Below, in pieces: positions 40,975-50,817 of a DNA stretch of 64,000 bases; position 1 is the first letter of the stretch; every line of letters starts with the position of its first letter. The notes under the pieces were generated by a model. The model made no database searches, had not been told where the DNA came from, and saw only the letters and a list, made by a program, of their open reading frames with translations. This DNA comes from Paenibacillus phyllosphaerae (GTDB taxonomy: Bacteria > Bacillota > Bacilli > Paenibacillales > Paenibacillaceae). The stretch spans positions 124,001-188,000 of the forward strand of contig NZ_JACHXK010000009.1 in NCBI RefSeq assembly GCF_014192105.1, written 5' to 3'. The translations under genes and the position numbers were made by a program.

Positions 40975-41228
40975 TCCCAAGGAGTAGGAACTTTACATAA
41001 GCGGCTGGAAGCTGAGGTTCAGCTGGCGACCAAACCTCATGCGTCTTCTGGCAGCTCTTGCATGGATTGGAAGCCGCGCGCGCAAGCTAACGAAAGAAGC
41101 GTTGGCGTGCTTGCCGGATGTAAGAGAGGGGCAGTAACGGGAGGCTCTTCTTCCATTCTTCCGTCAAATTGATGGAAGGGAAAATACCGTGAGAATGAAT
41201 CTCAGTCCAAAAACGGTTCATTCCAGGG
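40975..41228. other. Gene-free stretch upstream of the pur control region
   Basis: Apart from a weak TTCCAT/ATGGAA hairpin near 41153-41176, nothing recognisable is seen here. Confidence 0.5.
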
Positions 41229-41333
41229 CGAACATCGGCAAAATGTTCGTGTTTTCTGACAATTTAAGTCGAAAATCTGCCGCGCTGTGACGCAAAAGCG
41301 AACTTTAGTAAAAGTGGATTGAATAAATGTTCG
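41229..41333. promoter_or_regulatory. PurR-type boxes of the pur operon
   Basis: CGAAC-containing half-sites in inverted pairs. CGAACTTT (41299-41306) and AATGTTCG (41326-41333) lie just before the -35; read outward they give AAAGCGAACTTT and AAATACGAACATTT, like the PurBoxes of B. subtilis. A second, tighter palindrome CGAACAT-N7-ATGTTCG is at 41229-41249. A PurR-like repressor responding to PRPP is inferred; its gene is not in the window. Confidence 0.65.
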
Positions 41334-41341
41334 TATTTGGA

Positions 41342-41371
41342 TTGACAGCTTAAAGGGGCATTCGGTACACT
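41342..41371 (+). promoter_or_regulatory. Promoter of the pur operon
   Basis: Consensus TTGACA (41342-41347), 18 bp, TACACT (41366-41371). The predicted leader of about 485 nt includes the family-B repeat, the riboswitch and a terminator. Confidence 0.65.
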
Positions 41372-41380
41372 AGGGGAGAC

Positions 41381-41511
41381 GAAACGGTCGAACGCGCAAT
41401 AGCCGTTTCACCTAGAAATATAAGAAAGTATACGTTTCACCTTATACTCAAGCCTTATATTTCACCGGAATGAAACTCGCTTACGCCATAGAAGATGGCT
41501 TAGTCGTTTCA
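41381..41511 (+). repeat. Structured repeat family B, copy 2 (pur leader)
   Basis: Half-unit hairpin GAAACGG (41381-41387)/CCGTTTC (41403-41409), then hairpin 1: GAAATATAAG (41415-41424)/CTTATATTTC (41454-41463) with inner AGTATA/TATACT around loop CGTTTCACCT. CCGGAATGAAAC follows, then hairpin 2: TGAAAC/GTTTCA with inner GCCAT/ATGGC. It ends 9 nt before the purine aptamer. Confidence 0.75.
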
Positions 41512-41520
41512 CCTAGCAAT

Positions 41521-41587
41521 CTCGTATAAGTCCGGGAATATGGCCCGGAAGTTTCTACCCGAGAACCTCAAATTTTCGGACTACGAG
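41521..41587 (+). ncRNA. Purine riboswitch aptamer, guanine/hypoxanthine class
   Basis: P1 is CTCGT/ACGAG. P2 (TCCGGG-aatatgg-CCCGGA) and P3 (CCGA.../TTCGG) flank the invariant GTTTCTACC joining segment. The discriminating nucleotide in the 3' joining GGACTAC is C (position 74 equivalent), which specifies guanine or hypoxanthine; adenine aptamers have U there. It lies in the leader of purE, the known position in Bacillus. Confidence 0.92.
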
Positions 41588-41696
41588 CCTAAACACGTAA
41601 GAACAGGTTGTCCTAAGCAGTACGGGTCAACTTTCGCCATTCATTCTCTTTCATCATGTGGAACACATCTATTGTACATGCAGAAGATGGGGGAGA

Positions 41697-41830
41697 GGGA
41701 GCTGCCGCATCACGACCTTGATCAGCGGGCGGCTTCGGGAACGGCGTTATGTTCTTCGCCTTTACGTTCTTAGTCCCGAAGCGGCGGCTCCCTATGGAGA
41801 GAGGCTGCTGCCGGGATTTTTCTGTTTTTA
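41697..41830 (+). terminator. Riboswitch expression platform: antiterminator and terminator
   Basis: The terminator (41774-41830) has CCCG/CGGG and GGCGGC/GCTGCT stems and the tail ATTTTTCTGTTTTT. Its 5' arm can instead pair upstream: TCCCGAAGC (41774-41782) with GCTTCGGGA (41732-41740, perfect), and GCGGCGGCTCCC (41781-41792) with GGGAGCTGCCGC (41697-41708, one wobble). About 110 nt separate P1 from the first antiterminator arm. Confidence 0.8.
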
Positions 41831-41863
41831 ATACCATTCATATAGAGAAAGTGGGTTTGATGC

Positions 41864-42349
41864 ATGTCAGCGAAAGTGGGCGTCATCATGGGCAGCAAGT
41901 CAGACTGGGAAACAATGAAATTGGCCTGCGACGTTCTGGATGAACTGAATATTCCGTACGAGAAGAAGGTCGTATCGGCGCACAGAACGCCTGACCTGAT
42001 GTTCGAATACGCAGAAACGGCCGTATCCCGCGGTCTCAAAGTCATCATTGCGGGAGCTGGCGGCGCTGCACATCTGCCCGGCATGGTCGCTGCGAAGACG
42101 ATTCTGCCGGTTATTGGCGTTCCGGTGAAATCCTCGACGCTGAACGGCCTGGATTCGCTGTTGTCGATCGTTCAGATGCCAGGCGGCATTCCGGTAGCGA
42201 CGGTGGCGATCGGCAGCGCGGGCGGCACGAACGCAGGGCTGCTGGCAGCTCAAATCCTCGGCGCTTTCGACCCGGAAGTGCAAGCTCGTACGCAAGCCCG
42301 CCGCGATCGCGTGCAGCAGCAAGTGCTGGAAAGCAGTGATACGCTATGA
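41864..42349 (+). CDS. purE: N5-carboxyaminoimidazole ribonucleotide mutase
   Basis: Class I PurE, 161 aa. It moves the carboxyl group of N5-CAIR to C4, giving CAIR. The nucleotide loop GSKSDWETM is at 10-18, the SAHRTP segment with catalytic His at 38-43, and the [11 protein letters not shown] loop at 63-73. First gene of the pur operon, 34 bp past the riboswitch terminator. The stop overlaps the purK start (ATGA), matching the obligate partnership of PurK and PurE. Confidence 0.97.
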   Translation: MSAKVGVIMGSKSDWETMKLACDVLDELNIPYEKKVVSAHRTPDLMFEYAETAVSRGLKVIIAGAGGAAHLPGMVAAKTILPVIGVPVKSSTLNGLDSLLSIVQMPGGIPVATVAIGSAGGTNAGLLAAQILGAFDPEVQARTQARRDRVQQQVLESSDTL

Positions 42350-43509
42350 TCGAAGCGTCAGCGAAAGTCATTCTGCCCGGAGCGACCATCGGCATTCTCG
42401 GCGGCGGTCAGCTCGGGCGGATGCTGGCGAATGCGGGCAGCGCGATGGGCTACCGCTTCGTAGCGCTCGACCCGACGCCTGACGCGCCGTGCGGACAGGT
42501 GGCCGACCAGATCGTGGCCGCCTACGACGACCGCGAAGCGGCGAGGGAACTTGCCCGGCGCTCGGACGTAATTACGTATGAATTCGAGAACGTCGACGCC
42601 GGCGTGGCGGCGATGCTGATGGATGAATCGTACGTGCCGCAAGGCAGCGAGCTGCTCTACACGACGCAGCATCGTCTGCGGGAGAAACGCGCGATCGAAG
42701 CGGCCGGCGTGAAAGTCGCGCCTTACAGCGAGATCCGCAGCGTGGACGAGCTTCGCGAAGCGGTAGGACGATTCGGACTGCCATGCGTGCTGAAGACGGC
42801 GACCGGCGGCTATGACGGCAAGGGCCAATGGGTCATCAAGACCGAAGCGGAGATCGAAGAAGCTTACGAGACATTGAGCCGCGCGAAGACGGAACTCGTG
42901 CTCGAGCAATTCATCCGTTTCGATAAGGAATTGTCCGTGATCGCGGCACGCAGCCCGCAAGGCGAAATCCGAACATTCCCGGCGGCGGAGAATATTCACG
43001 TCGAGAACATCTTGCACTTGTCGATCGTGCCTGCACGGGCGAGTGAAGACGTGCAACAGGAAGCGGAGCGCCTGGCGGCGCGCATCGCCGAAGGGCTCGG
43101 CGTCGTCGGCCTGATCGCGGTGGAGCTGTTCTTAACCGCAGACGGCGAATTGTTCGTGAACGAACTGGCGCCGCGTCCGCATAACAGCGGCCACTACACG
43201 ATGGAAGCGTGCCGGACCTCGCAGTTCGAGCAGCATGTGCGCGCCGTATGCGGCTTGCCGCTGGGCGACACGACGCTGCTTACGCCGGTCGTGATGGTGA
43301 ACGTGCTAGGCGAGCATATCGAACCGCTATTGCAGCATGTTGCGGCAGCAGATACGGCGGCAGCGAAGTACGACGTGGCACCGAAGGTGCATTTGTACGG
43401 CAAACATGAAGCCAAACATAAACGGAAGATGGGCCATATTAACGTGCTGGCGGCGAACGTAGACGACGCACTGGCCTGGATCGCCGAAACGAATATTTGG
43501 AGGGTTTAA
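42346..43509 (+). CDS. purK: N5-carboxyaminoimidazole ribonucleotide synthase
   Basis: ATP-grasp carboxylase, 387 aa, making N5-CAIR from AIR, bicarbonate and ATP. The N-terminal [13 protein letters not shown] (about 17-29) is the pre-ATP-grasp Rossmann loop. ATP-grasp pieces follow: [30 protein letters not shown], and the metal-binding [14 protein letters not shown] near 265-278. It overlaps purE by 4 bp and precedes purB by 3 bp. Confidence 0.97.
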   Translation: MIEASAKVILPGATIGILGGGQLGRMLANAGSAMGYRFVALDPTPDAPCGQVADQIVAAYDDREAARELARRSDVITYEFENVDAGVAAMLMDESYVPQGSELLYTTQHRLREKRAIEAAGVKVAPYSEIRSVDELREAVGRFGLPCVLKTATGGYDGKGQWVIKTEAEIEEAYETLSRAKTELVLEQFIRFDKELSVIAARSPQGEIRTFPAAENIHVENILHLSIVPARASEDVQQEAERLAARIAEGLGVVGLIAVELFLTADGELFVNELAPRPHNSGHYTMEACRTSQFEQHVRAVCGLPLGDTTLLTPVVMVNVLGEHIEPLLQHVAAADTAAAKYDVAPKVHLYGKHEAKHKRKMGHINVLAANVDDALAWIAETNIWRV

Positions 43510-43512
43510 TCG

Positions 43513-44808
43513 ATGTTAGAACGTTACTCTAGACCAGAGATGAGAGCGATTTGGACGGAAGAGAACAAATTCAAGGCTTGGCTCGAAGTGGAACTATGCG
43601 CATGCGAAGCTTGGGTAGAACTTGGCGTTATCCCGCGCGAAGACGTTGTCGAACTGCGCAAGAACGCATCGTTCGATATTGACCGGATCTACGAAATCGA
43701 GTTGGAAACGCGCCATGACGTTATTGCCTTCACGCGCGCCGTATCCGAGACGGTCGGACCTGAGCGCAAATGGGTGCACTACGGCCTGACATCCACCGAC
43801 GTTGTCGATACGGCAACTGGATACTTGCTTCGCCAAGCGAACGAAATCCTCGACAAAGACATCGTGAACTTCATCGAGATTCTGCGCGGCCAAGCGGTAA
43901 CGTACAAAGACACGGCGATGATGGGACGGACGCACGGCGTGCATGCCGAGCCTACGACATTCGGCCTGAAGCTGGCGCTGTGGTATGAAGAGATGAAGCG
44001 TAACCTGGAGCGGTTCCGCCATGCGGCGAACGGCGTTCAGTTCGGCAAAATCTCCGGCGCGGTCGGTACCTACGCGAACATCGATCCGTTCGTTGAAGAA
44101 TTCACTTGTAAGAAGCTCGGCATCACGCCTGCTCCGATCTCGACGCAGACGCTGCAGCGTGACCGCCATGCGGAATATATGGCTACGCTGGCCTTGATCG
44201 CAACATCGCTCGACAAGTTCGCGACCGAGATTCGCGCCCTGCAGAAGAGCGAGTTCCGTGAAGTGGAAGAGCCGTTCGCGAAAGGTCAAAAAGGTTCCTC
44301 CGCAATGCCGCACAAACGCAACCCGATCGGCTGCGAGAACATCTCCGGCCTTGCCCGCGTGATCCGCGGCCATATGATCTCGGCGTACGAGAACGTTCCG
44401 CTCTGGCATGAGCGCGACATCAGCCACTCGTCCGTAGAGCGCGTCATCCTGCCGGATGCGACGATGCTGCTGAACTACATGCTGAACCGTCTGGGCAACA
44501 TCCTGAAGAACCTGCAAGTGTTCCCGGAGAACATGAAGCGCAACATGCAGCGCACGTTCGGCGTTCCGTTCTCGGGCCGCGTCATGACGAAGCTGATCGA
44601 CAAAGGCTTCAGCCGCGAGCAAGCGTACGACACTGTACAGCCGCGCGCGATGCAAGCGTGGGAAGAGCAGCGCCAATTCCGCGACATTATCGAATCGACG
44701 CCTGCGATCACCGAGGTGCTGTCGGCGGAAGAGATCGACGATTGCTTCAACCCGGCATGGCATCTGAAGCATGTCGACACGATCTTCAAACGGCTTGAAC
44801 TGATCTAA
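43513..44808 (+). CDS. purB: Adenylosuccinate lyase
   Basis: Homotetrameric lyase, 431 aa, removing fumarate in two steps: SAICAR to AICAR in the IMP pathway and adenylosuccinate to AMP. The superfamily signature loop [11 protein letters not shown] is at about 261-271 and holds the catalytic Ser. [11 protein letters not shown] and the [16 protein letters not shown] region supply the other active-site residues. Start ATG follows GGAGG. A 140-bp gap with a CCTTGCG/CGCAAGG pairing separates it from purC. Confidence 0.97.
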   Translation: MLERYSRPEMRAIWTEENKFKAWLEVELCACEAWVELGVIPREDVVELRKNASFDIDRIYEIELETRHDVIAFTRAVSETVGPERKWVHYGLTSTDVVDTATGYLLRQANEILDKDIVNFIEILRGQAVTYKDTAMMGRTHGVHAEPTTFGLKLALWYEEMKRNLERFRHAANGVQFGKISGAVGTYANIDPFVEEFTCKKLGITPAPISTQTLQRDRHAEYMATLALIATSLDKFATEIRALQKSEFREVEEPFAKGQKGSSAMPHKRNPIGCENISGLARVIRGHMISAYENVPLWHERDISHSSVERVILPDATMLLNYMLNRLGNILKNLQVFPENMKRNMQRTFGVPFSGRVMTKLIDKGFSREQAYDTVQPRAMQAWEEQRQFRDIIESTPAITEVLSAEEIDDCFNPAWHLKHVDTIFKRLELI

Positions 44809-44948
44809 TCGAATTCACCGCCCGCGGCGAGCGGCGGTTGGTATAGAGGGAGAAACCTTGCGGGGGATGGAGGCGGCGCGCCTGTCACCGAGCGTGTCAG
44901 AGCAGAGGCTGTCTGCCATACCTCGCAAGGAACAAGGAGCGGATATTC
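44809..44948 (+). other. purB-purC gap with possible RNA stem
   Basis: CCTTGCG (44856-44862) and CGCAAGG (44924-44930) can pair, bringing the 62 nt between them into a folded domain; the second arm ends 3 nt before the AAGGAG site of purC. No ORF of note. Confidence 0.4.
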
Positions 44949-45839
44949 ATGACGGTACAAGCGTTGTCCACGGCTGCGGATTATATCAAAGCGCCACTGC
45001 TGTACAAAGGCAAGGTGCGCGAGCTTTACGATCTCGGCGAGCATTACCTGATTGTCGTTACCGACCGCATCAGCGCGTTCGACTACGTGCTGGACCCGGC
45101 GGTTCCCCAGAAGGGCAATGTGCTCAACCGGCTGTCGGCGTTCTGGTTCGAACAGACGGCGGACATTCAGCCGAACCACGTCGTCCATACGGACGTCGAC
45201 CTGCTCGGCGACCTGATTACGGAGCCGGAACTGCTGCGTAACCGGATCATGGTGACGAAGAAAGCGGAGCGGATCGATATCGAGTGCGTCGTGCGCGGTT
45301 ACATTACCGGCAACGGCTGGAGACAATACGCGAAGACGTCCGCGATCAACGGCATCGAGCTGCCGGCTGGCTTGCGCAAGAACGAGCGCTTCCCGGAGCC
45401 GCTCTTCACGCCTGCGGCGAAGAACGATGTCGGCCATGACGAGGACATCCCGTTCGAGCGGATGCAGGAGCTCATCGGCGCGGAACTGGCGGAAGAATTG
45501 CGCGACCGCAGCATCAAACTGTACGAGTTCGCTCGCGGCTACTGCGAGGAACGCGGCATCATCCTGGCGGATTGCAAATTCGAATTCGGACTTATCGATG
45601 GCAAAGTCATTCTGATCGACGAAATCTTCACGCCGGATGCTTCCCGTTTCTGGGCGAAGGAGAATTACGCGTACGACATCGAGATCGACAGCATGGACAA
45701 AGAACCGGTCCGCACGTACTTGCTCGGCTCCGATTGGGACCAGAACAGCAAGCCTGCTCCGCTCCCGGTCGAAGTCGTCGACGAGACAACGCGCCGTTAT
45801 TTGAACATCTACGAGTGCTTGACGGGCAAGTCGTTATAA
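44949..45839 (+). CDS. purC: SAICAR synthetase
   Basis: Ligates aspartate to CAIR with ATP, 296 aa. YKGKVRELYDLGEHYLIVVTDRISAFDYVL at the N-terminus is the ATP-binding region. IECVVRGYITGN and the LADCKFEFGL-x-DG-x-x-x-LIDEIFTPDASRFW stretch are diagnostic SAICAR synthetase signatures. This is the longer form near 300 aa; many Bacillus enzymes are about 240 aa. AAGGAG precedes ATG 44949. A 354-bp structured gap follows before purS. Confidence 0.96.
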   Translation: MTVQALSTAADYIKAPLLYKGKVRELYDLGEHYLIVVTDRISAFDYVLDPAVPQKGNVLNRLSAFWFEQTADIQPNHVVHTDVDLLGDLITEPELLRNRIMVTKKAERIDIECVVRGYITGNGWRQYAKTSAINGIELPAGLRKNERFPEPLFTPAAKNDVGHDEDIPFERMQELIGAELAEELRDRSIKLYEFARGYCEERGIILADCKFEFGLIDGKVILIDEIFTPDASRFWAKENYAYDIEIDSMDKEPVRTYLLGSDWDQNSKPAPLPVEVVDETTRRYLNIYECLTGKSL

Positions 45840-45858
45840 AAAGGTTTTTAAAGGTTTA

Positions 45859-45919
45859 GCTCGCCCCAAGCGAGCGTCAACTAACCAACCAACACGCGGG
45901 GCAAGCAAATATGCCCCGC
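45859..45919 (+). other. Two short hairpins after purC
   Basis: GCTCGC/GCGAGC (45859-45875) and GCGGGGC/GCCCCGC (45896-45919). Neither has a T-tail, so they are more likely processing or stability elements than terminators. Confidence 0.45.
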
Positions 45920-45987
45920 ACCATATATAAATCACCGCGCGCCGGGAACGACCGGCAAGCGAGCATTCTCTACACCCAGAGCAGCAT

Positions 45988-46177
45988 GAAAATTTTTTCA
46001 ATTCGGAAAATGGCGCAGCAATAAGCGGACTGTTCAGCTGGAGAGCAACGCGATCGCCTTTGTAATTGGGAAACTACCGCTATCACATTCGATCCTGGTT
46101 TCCCAATTACAACAGCGACGGAAGCGAACAGTGCCGCGTTTGCATAGCCCTCCATTTTCCCATTCTCGAAAATTATC
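45988..46177 (+). repeat. Long imperfect inverted repeat between purC and purS
   Basis: The arms correspond over about 85 bp: GGAAAATGG (46005-46013) with CCATTTTCC (46152-46160), GCGGACTGTTC (46025-46035) with GAACAGTGCCGC (46126-46137), and a perfect 15-bp stem (46060-46074 with 46098-46112). The loop is 23 nt. The element ends just before the AGGAGG site of purS. It could be a miniature inverted-repeat element or a large leader hairpin. Confidence 0.65.
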
Positions 46178-46193
46178 AGGAGGCGACCCCCCA

Positions 46194-46436
46194 ATGAAAG
46201 CAACGGTTTACGTGACAATTAAGCAAAACGTTCTTGACCCGCAAGGCAGTGCCGTACAAGGCGCGCTGCACTCCATGGGCTTCGACGAAGTAGGCAAAGT
46301 TCGCATCGGCAAATACCTCGAACTCGAACTGGACACGAACGACCGCGCGGAAGCGGAATCCCGCCTGAAAGCGATGTGCGAGAAGCTGCTGGCGAACACG
46401 GTTGTCGAAGACTACCGTTTTGAACTGGAGGGTTAA
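46194..46436 (+). CDS. purS: FGAM synthase subunit PurS
   Basis: Small scaffold subunit, 80 aa, that links PurQ to PurL in the Gram-positive phosphoribosylformylglycinamidine synthase complex. The strand-helix pattern [20 protein letters not shown] and the segment [19 protein letters not shown] are characteristic. ATG 46194 has AGGAGGCG before it; the frame extends upstream into the inverted repeat without a start signal. PurQ follows after 4 bp. Confidence 0.96.
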   Translation: MKATVYVTIKQNVLDPQGSAVQGALHSMGFDEVGKVRIGKYLELELDTNDRAEAESRLKAMCEKLLANTVVEDYRFELEG

Positions 46437-46440
46437 TTCG

Positions 46441-47133
46441 ATGAAATTCGCGGTACTCGTATTCCCCGGCTCCAACTGCGACATCGACTGCTATAAAGCG
46501 GTGGAAGAGATCGGCGAGCAAGTTGATTATGTATGGCATACAGCGACGGATCTGAGCGCTTATGACGCGATCCTCGTACCAGGCGGCTTCTCGTACGGCG
46601 ACTACCTGCGCTGCGGCGCGATCGCTCGTTTTGCCCCGGTTATGAACGAAGTGAAGAAAGCAGCCGAGCAAGGCAAGTACATCCTCGGCATCTGCAACGG
46701 TTTCCAAATCCTGACGGAAGCAGGCCTGCTCCCAGGCGCGCTGCTCCGCAACAAAGATCTTAAATTCCGCTGTCATAGCACGCTGCTTCAAGTGGCGAAC
46801 AACAAGACGGCGTTCACGAACCAATATAGCGAAGGCGAGATCATCGACATTCCGATCGCGCACGGCGAAGGCAACTACTACTGTGACGATGAGACACTCG
46901 CGAAGCTTCAAGCGAACAACCAGATCGTATTCCGCTACAAAGCGGGCGCGAACCCGAACGGTTCGGTCGACGATATCGCAGGGGTCAGCAACGAACGCGG
47001 CAACGTGGTCGGCATGATGCCTCACCCGGAGCGCGCGATCAGCCAGATTCTCGGCTCGGAAGACGGCAAACGGATGTTTACATCGATTTTGAATGCATGG
47101 AGGGAACAACATGGCGCAGCAGTTAACGGCTAA
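46441..47133 (+). CDS. purQ: FGAM synthase glutaminase subunit
   Basis: Class I glutamine amidotransferase, 230 aa, producing ammonia for PurL. The nucleophile elbow GICNGFQIL has the catalytic Cys near residue 87. The His-Glu of the triad are in MPHPERAIS near the C-terminus. The N-terminal [16 protein letters not shown] is typical. ATG 46441 follows GGAGGG. The last 23 bp overlap purL. Confidence 0.97.
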   Translation: MKFAVLVFPGSNCDIDCYKAVEEIGEQVDYVWHTATDLSAYDAILVPGGFSYGDYLRCGAIARFAPVMNEVKKAAEQGKYILGICNGFQILTEAGLLPGALLRNKDLKFRCHSTLLQVANNKTAFTNQYSEGEIIDIPIAHGEGNYYCDDETLAKLQANNQIVFRYKAGANPNGSVDDIAGVSNERGNVVGMMPHPERAISQILGSEDGKRMFTSILNAWREQHGAAVNG

Positions 47134-49351
47134 GGAACCGACGGCGGAACAGATTGCCGACCAGAAGATTTATCAGCAATTCGGCGTAACCGACCACGAA
47201 TATGACCTCATCTGCGGATTTATGGGTCGTAAGCCGAACTACACGGAGATCGGCGTATTCTCCGTCATGTGGTCGGAGCACTGCTCGTACAAGAACTCCA
47301 AGAAGATTCTGAAGAAGTTCCCGATCACCGGCCCGAAAGTCTTGATGGGTCCGGGCGAAGGCGCGGGCATCGTCGACATCGGCGACAACCAAGCGGTCGT
47401 GTTCAAGATCGAATCGCATAACCATCCGTCCGCGGTCGAGCCTTACCAAGGCGCGGCAACAGGCGTAGGCGGCATTATCCGCGACATTTTCTCCATGGGT
47501 GCCCGTCCGGTCGCGCTGCTGAACAGCCTCCGTTTCGGCAACCTCGAGAATGCGCGCGTGAAATACTTGTTCGAGAACGTCGTCAGCGGCATCGCGGGCT
47601 ACGGCAACTGTATCGGCATTCCGACGGTTGCGGGCGAAGTTATGTTTGACGAGAGCTACGAAGGCAATCCGCTCGTTAACGCTATGTGCGTAGGCCTCAT
47701 CGACCATGACAAGATCCAACGCGGCGTAGCCAAAGGCGTAGGCAACCCGGTCTTCTACGTCGGTCCTGCAACAGGCCGCGACGGGATCCACGGCGCGACA
47801 TTCGCATCCGTCGAGCTGTCCGAGGAATCCGAAGAGAAGCGTACGGCGGTGCAAGTCGGCGATCCGTTCATGGAGAAGCTGGTTATGGAAGCAACGCTTG
47901 AGCTGATCAACTCCGGGATCGTCCTGGGTATCCAAGACATGGGCGCGGCAGGTCTGACTTGTTCGAGCGCCGAGATGGCGTCCAAAGCCGGCAATGGCCT
48001 GGAGCTGTACCTCGACGAAGTACCGCAGCGCGAAGAAGGCATGACGCCTTACGAAATGATGCTGTCCGAGTCCCAAGAGCGCATGCTCTTCGTCGTGACG
48101 CCGGAGAACGAAGCGCAAGCTAGAGAGATTTTCGACCGTTGGGGCGTAATCTGCGCGAAGGTCGGCAAAGTAACGGACGACGGCCGTCTGCGTCTGTTCC
48201 ACAAAGGCGAAGAAGTCGGCAATATGCCGGTTACCGCTCTCGTCGACGAGTGCCCGGTATACGACAAGCCATCTTCCGAACCGGCTTACTTCGGAGAGAA
48301 CGGCGCGCTTGACACTTCGTACGAAGAAGTAACGGATCTTACAGGCGCACTGAAACAAATTCTGGCTTCGCCAACCGTGGCGAGCAAAGAATGGGTTTAC
48401 AACCAGTACGACTACATGGTTCGCACGAGCACGGCAGTTCAACCAGGCTCCGACGCAGCTGTCGTTACGATTGACGGCACGCGCAAGGCGCTTGCGATGA
48501 CGACGGACTGTAACGGCCGTTACGTGTACCTCGATCCAGAAGTCGGCGGCGCGATCGCGGTTGCTGAGGCAGCGCGCAACATCGTCTGCTCCGGCGCTGA
48601 GCCGCTGGCGATCACGGACAACCTGAACTTCGGCAACCCGGAGAAACCGGAAGTGTTCTGGCAGCTGGAGAAAGCGGCTGACGGCATGTCCGAAGCTTGC
48701 CGCGTGCTGGAGACGCCGGTTATCGGCGGTAACGTATCCCTGTACAACGAGAATGCCAAGGGCGCGATCTACCCGACGCCGGTTATCGGCATGGTAGGCC
48801 TGGTCCACGACATTGACCATATTACGACGCAGAAGTTCAAGTCCGAAGGCGACGTCATTATCCTCCTGGGCGAGACGAAGCACGAATTCGGCGGCAGCGA
48901 ACTGCAGCACGTCCTGATCGGCAAGAACGAAGGCCGTCCGCCGGCGCTTGATCTGGCTGTGGAGAAAAAGCTTCTTTCCGCCGTTCGCGGCGCGATCACG
49001 CAAGGCCTCGTCGCTTCGGCGCATGACCTGTCCGAGGGCGGACTTGCGGCGGCATTGGCCGAGTCCTGCATCAGCGGACGCCTCGGTGCGGACGTGAACG
49101 TGGCGACAAGCCTGCGCGCGGACGCAGCGCTGTTCAGCGAATCGCAATCGCGTATCTTGCTGTCGGCGAAGCCTGAGAACGCAGCGGCACTGACGGCATA
49201 TCTGACGGAGCAAGGCGTAACGAATGCCGAGATCGGCGTCGTACGCGGTGACGCATTGACCATCAACATCAACGGCAGACCGGGCATCGCAGCACCGGTC
49301 GAGCAACTGGAGCAGGTCTGGAAGGATGCGATTCCATGTCTGATGAAGTGA
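47111..49351 (+). CDS. purL: FGAM synthase large subunit (small-type PurL)
   Basis: ATP-dependent synthetase, 746 aa, that turns FGAR into FGAM with ammonia from PurQ. It is the short form requiring PurS and PurQ. Visible: the N-terminal [38 protein letters not shown] with the metal and ATP site, [17 protein letters not shown], and the second AIRS-like half with [21 protein letters not shown] 47111 has GGAGGG before it; the earlier in-frame ATG 47093 lies within purQ without a site. It overlaps purF by 16 bp. Confidence 0.97.
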   Translation: MAQQLTAKEPTAEQIADQKIYQQFGVTDHEYDLICGFMGRKPNYTEIGVFSVMWSEHCSYKNSKKILKKFPITGPKVLMGPGEGAGIVDIGDNQAVVFKIESHNHPSAVEPYQGAATGVGGIIRDIFSMGARPVALLNSLRFGNLENARVKYLFENVVSGIAGYGNCIGIPTVAGEVMFDESYEGNPLVNAMCVGLIDHDKIQRGVAKGVGNPVFYVGPATGRDGIHGATFASVELSEESEEKRTAVQVGDPFMEKLVMEATLELINSGIVLGIQDMGAAGLTCSSAEMASKAGNGLELYLDEVPQREEGMTPYEMMLSESQERMLFVVTPENEAQAREIFDRWGVICAKVGKVTDDGRLRLFHKGEEVGNMPVTALVDECPVYDKPSSEPAYFGENGALDTSYEEVTDLTGALKQILASPTVASKEWVYNQYDYMVRTSTAVQPGSDAAVVTIDGTRKALAMTTDCNGRYVYLDPEVGGAIAVAEAARNIVCSGAEPLAITDNLNFGNPEKPEVFWQLEKAADGMSEACRVLETPVIGGNVSLYNENAKGAIYPTPVIGMVGLVHDIDHITTQKFKSEGDVIILLGETKHEFGGSELQHVLIGKNEGRPPALDLAVEKKLLSAVRGAITQGLVASAHDLSEGGLAAALAESCISGRLGADVNVATSLRADAALFSESQSRILLSAKPENAAALTAYLTEQGVTNAEIGVVRGDALTININGRPGIAAPVEQLEQVWKDAIPCLMK

Positions 49352-50817
49352 AGCAGCCTCACAAGCTGTGGACAGGCTCTCATTACAACGAGGGCATAGG
49401 GCGGGATGATATTTTCGATAAACTGCGTGAAGAGTGCGGCGTGTACGGGGTGTGGAACATCCCGCACGCAGCTTCGCTCTCGTACTACGGGCTGCATGCT
49501 TTGCAGCACCGGGGCGAAGAGAGCGCGGGGATTTGCACGGCTGATCCGGAGGCGAACGGAAAGTTCAACTACCACCGCGGCATGGGCTTGGTGAAAGAGG
49601 TATTCACGCAGGACGTGCTCGACACGCTTGCGGGGAATATGTCGATCGGCCATGTTCGTTACTCCACGGCGGGCGAGAGCAAGCTGGCGAACGCGCAGCC
49701 GCTCATTTTCAAATACCGCAAAGGCGACTTGGCTGTAGCGACGAACGGCAACATCGTGAATGCGCCTGAGATTCGCGAAGAGCTCGAGAACCTCGGTTCG
49801 ATCTTCCAGACGAGCAGCGATACGGAAGTCATTGCCCACTTGATCGCCCGTTCGAGCAAGGATTTCGTGAACGCGGCCAAGGATGCGCTGCAACGGATCA
49901 TCGGCGGCTTCGCGTTCCTCATCATGACGAACGACAAGCTGCTGGTCGCTTCCGATCCGCACGGTCTTCGTCCGCTCGTCATGGGCCGTCTCGGCGACGG
50001 GTACGTGTTCGCTTCGGAATCTTGCGCCCTTGAGACTGTGGGTGCGGAGTACGAGCGTGACGTGCAGCCGGGCGAGCTGCTCGTGTTCGACGAGAGCGGC
50101 ATGACGGTCGATCGTTTCGCGCCGCTGGAGCGCCGGGCGACTTGCGCGATGGAATATATCTATTTTGCGCGTCCGGACAGCGATATTAACGGCATTAACC
50201 TTCACTCGTCCCGTAAGCGGATGGGTCAGCGGTTGGCGCTCGAAGCGTTCGTCGATGCCGATATCGTCACCGGCGTGCCGGATTCCAGTATCTCGGCCGC
50301 GATCGGCTATGCCGAGCAGACGGGTATTCCTTACGAGCTGGGTCTCATTAAAAATAAATACACCGGCCGTACCTTCATCCAGCCTTCGCAGGAGCTTCGC
50401 GAGAAGGGCGTGAAGATGAAGCTGTCGGCGGTGCGCAAAGTCGTCGAAGGCAAGCGCGTCGTCATGATCGATGACTCGATCGTTCGCGGCACGACGTCGC
50501 TTCGCATCGTGAACATGCTGCGCGAAGCAGGGGCGCTCGAGGTGCATGTGCGGATTACGTCGCCGCCTTTTGCCAACCCGTGCTACTACGGCATCGATAC
50601 GCCTGACCGCAAAGAGCTGATCGCGTCCTCCAAGACGGTCGAGGAGATCCGCCAAGCGATCAACGCGGACTCGCTGTATTTCCTCAGCCACGAAGGGTTG
50701 ATCGACGCGGTAGGCGGCAATGACGGCGCGAAGAATCGCGGCATGTGTCTGGCGTGCTTCGACAACGATTACCCGACGCCGGTCGACTTCAGCTCCGATA
50801 AGAGCTGCAGCTGCTAG
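49336..50817 (+). CDS. purF: Amidophosphoribosyltransferase
   Basis: First committed enzyme of the pathway, 493 aa, making phosphoribosylamine from PRPP and glutamine. The catalytic Cys is C34 (REECGVYG), so a 33-residue propeptide must be removed. Cysteines at the positions expected for a 4Fe-4S cluster are present (ATCAMEY, NPCYYG and MCLAC), as in the oxygen-sensitive Bacillus enzyme. The PRPP loop is [19 protein letters not shown] stands 9 bases before ATG 49336, inside the end of purL. Confidence 0.97.
   Translation: MSDEVKQPHKLWTGSHYNEGIGRDDIFDKLREECGVYGVWNIPHAASLSYYGLHALQHRGEESAGICTADPEANGKFNYHRGMGLVKEVFTQDVLDTLAGNMSIGHVRYSTAGESKLANAQPLIFKYRKGDLAVATNGNIVNAPEIREELENLGSIFQTSSDTEVIAHLIARSSKDFVNAAKDALQRIIGGFAFLIMTNDKLLVASDPHGLRPLVMGRLGDGYVFASESCALETVGAEYERDVQPGELLVFDESGMTVDRFAPLERRATCAMEYIYFARPDSDINGINLHSSRKRMGQRLALEAFVDADIVTGVPDSSISAAIGYAEQTGIPYELGLIKNKYTGRTFIQPSQELREKGVKMKLSAVRKVVEGKRVVMIDDSIVRGTTSLRIVNMLREAGALEVHVRITSPPFANPCYYGIDTPDRKELIASSKTVEEIRQAINADSLYFLSHEGLIDAVGGNDGAKNRGMCLACFDNDYPTPVDFSSDKSCSC

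Noticed and set aside
47123-49306. 727-aa minus-strand ORF opposite purL
   Set aside because: A shadow of the purL codon pattern in GC-rich DNA; Arg/Val/Ala-rich with no motif, while purL is certain.
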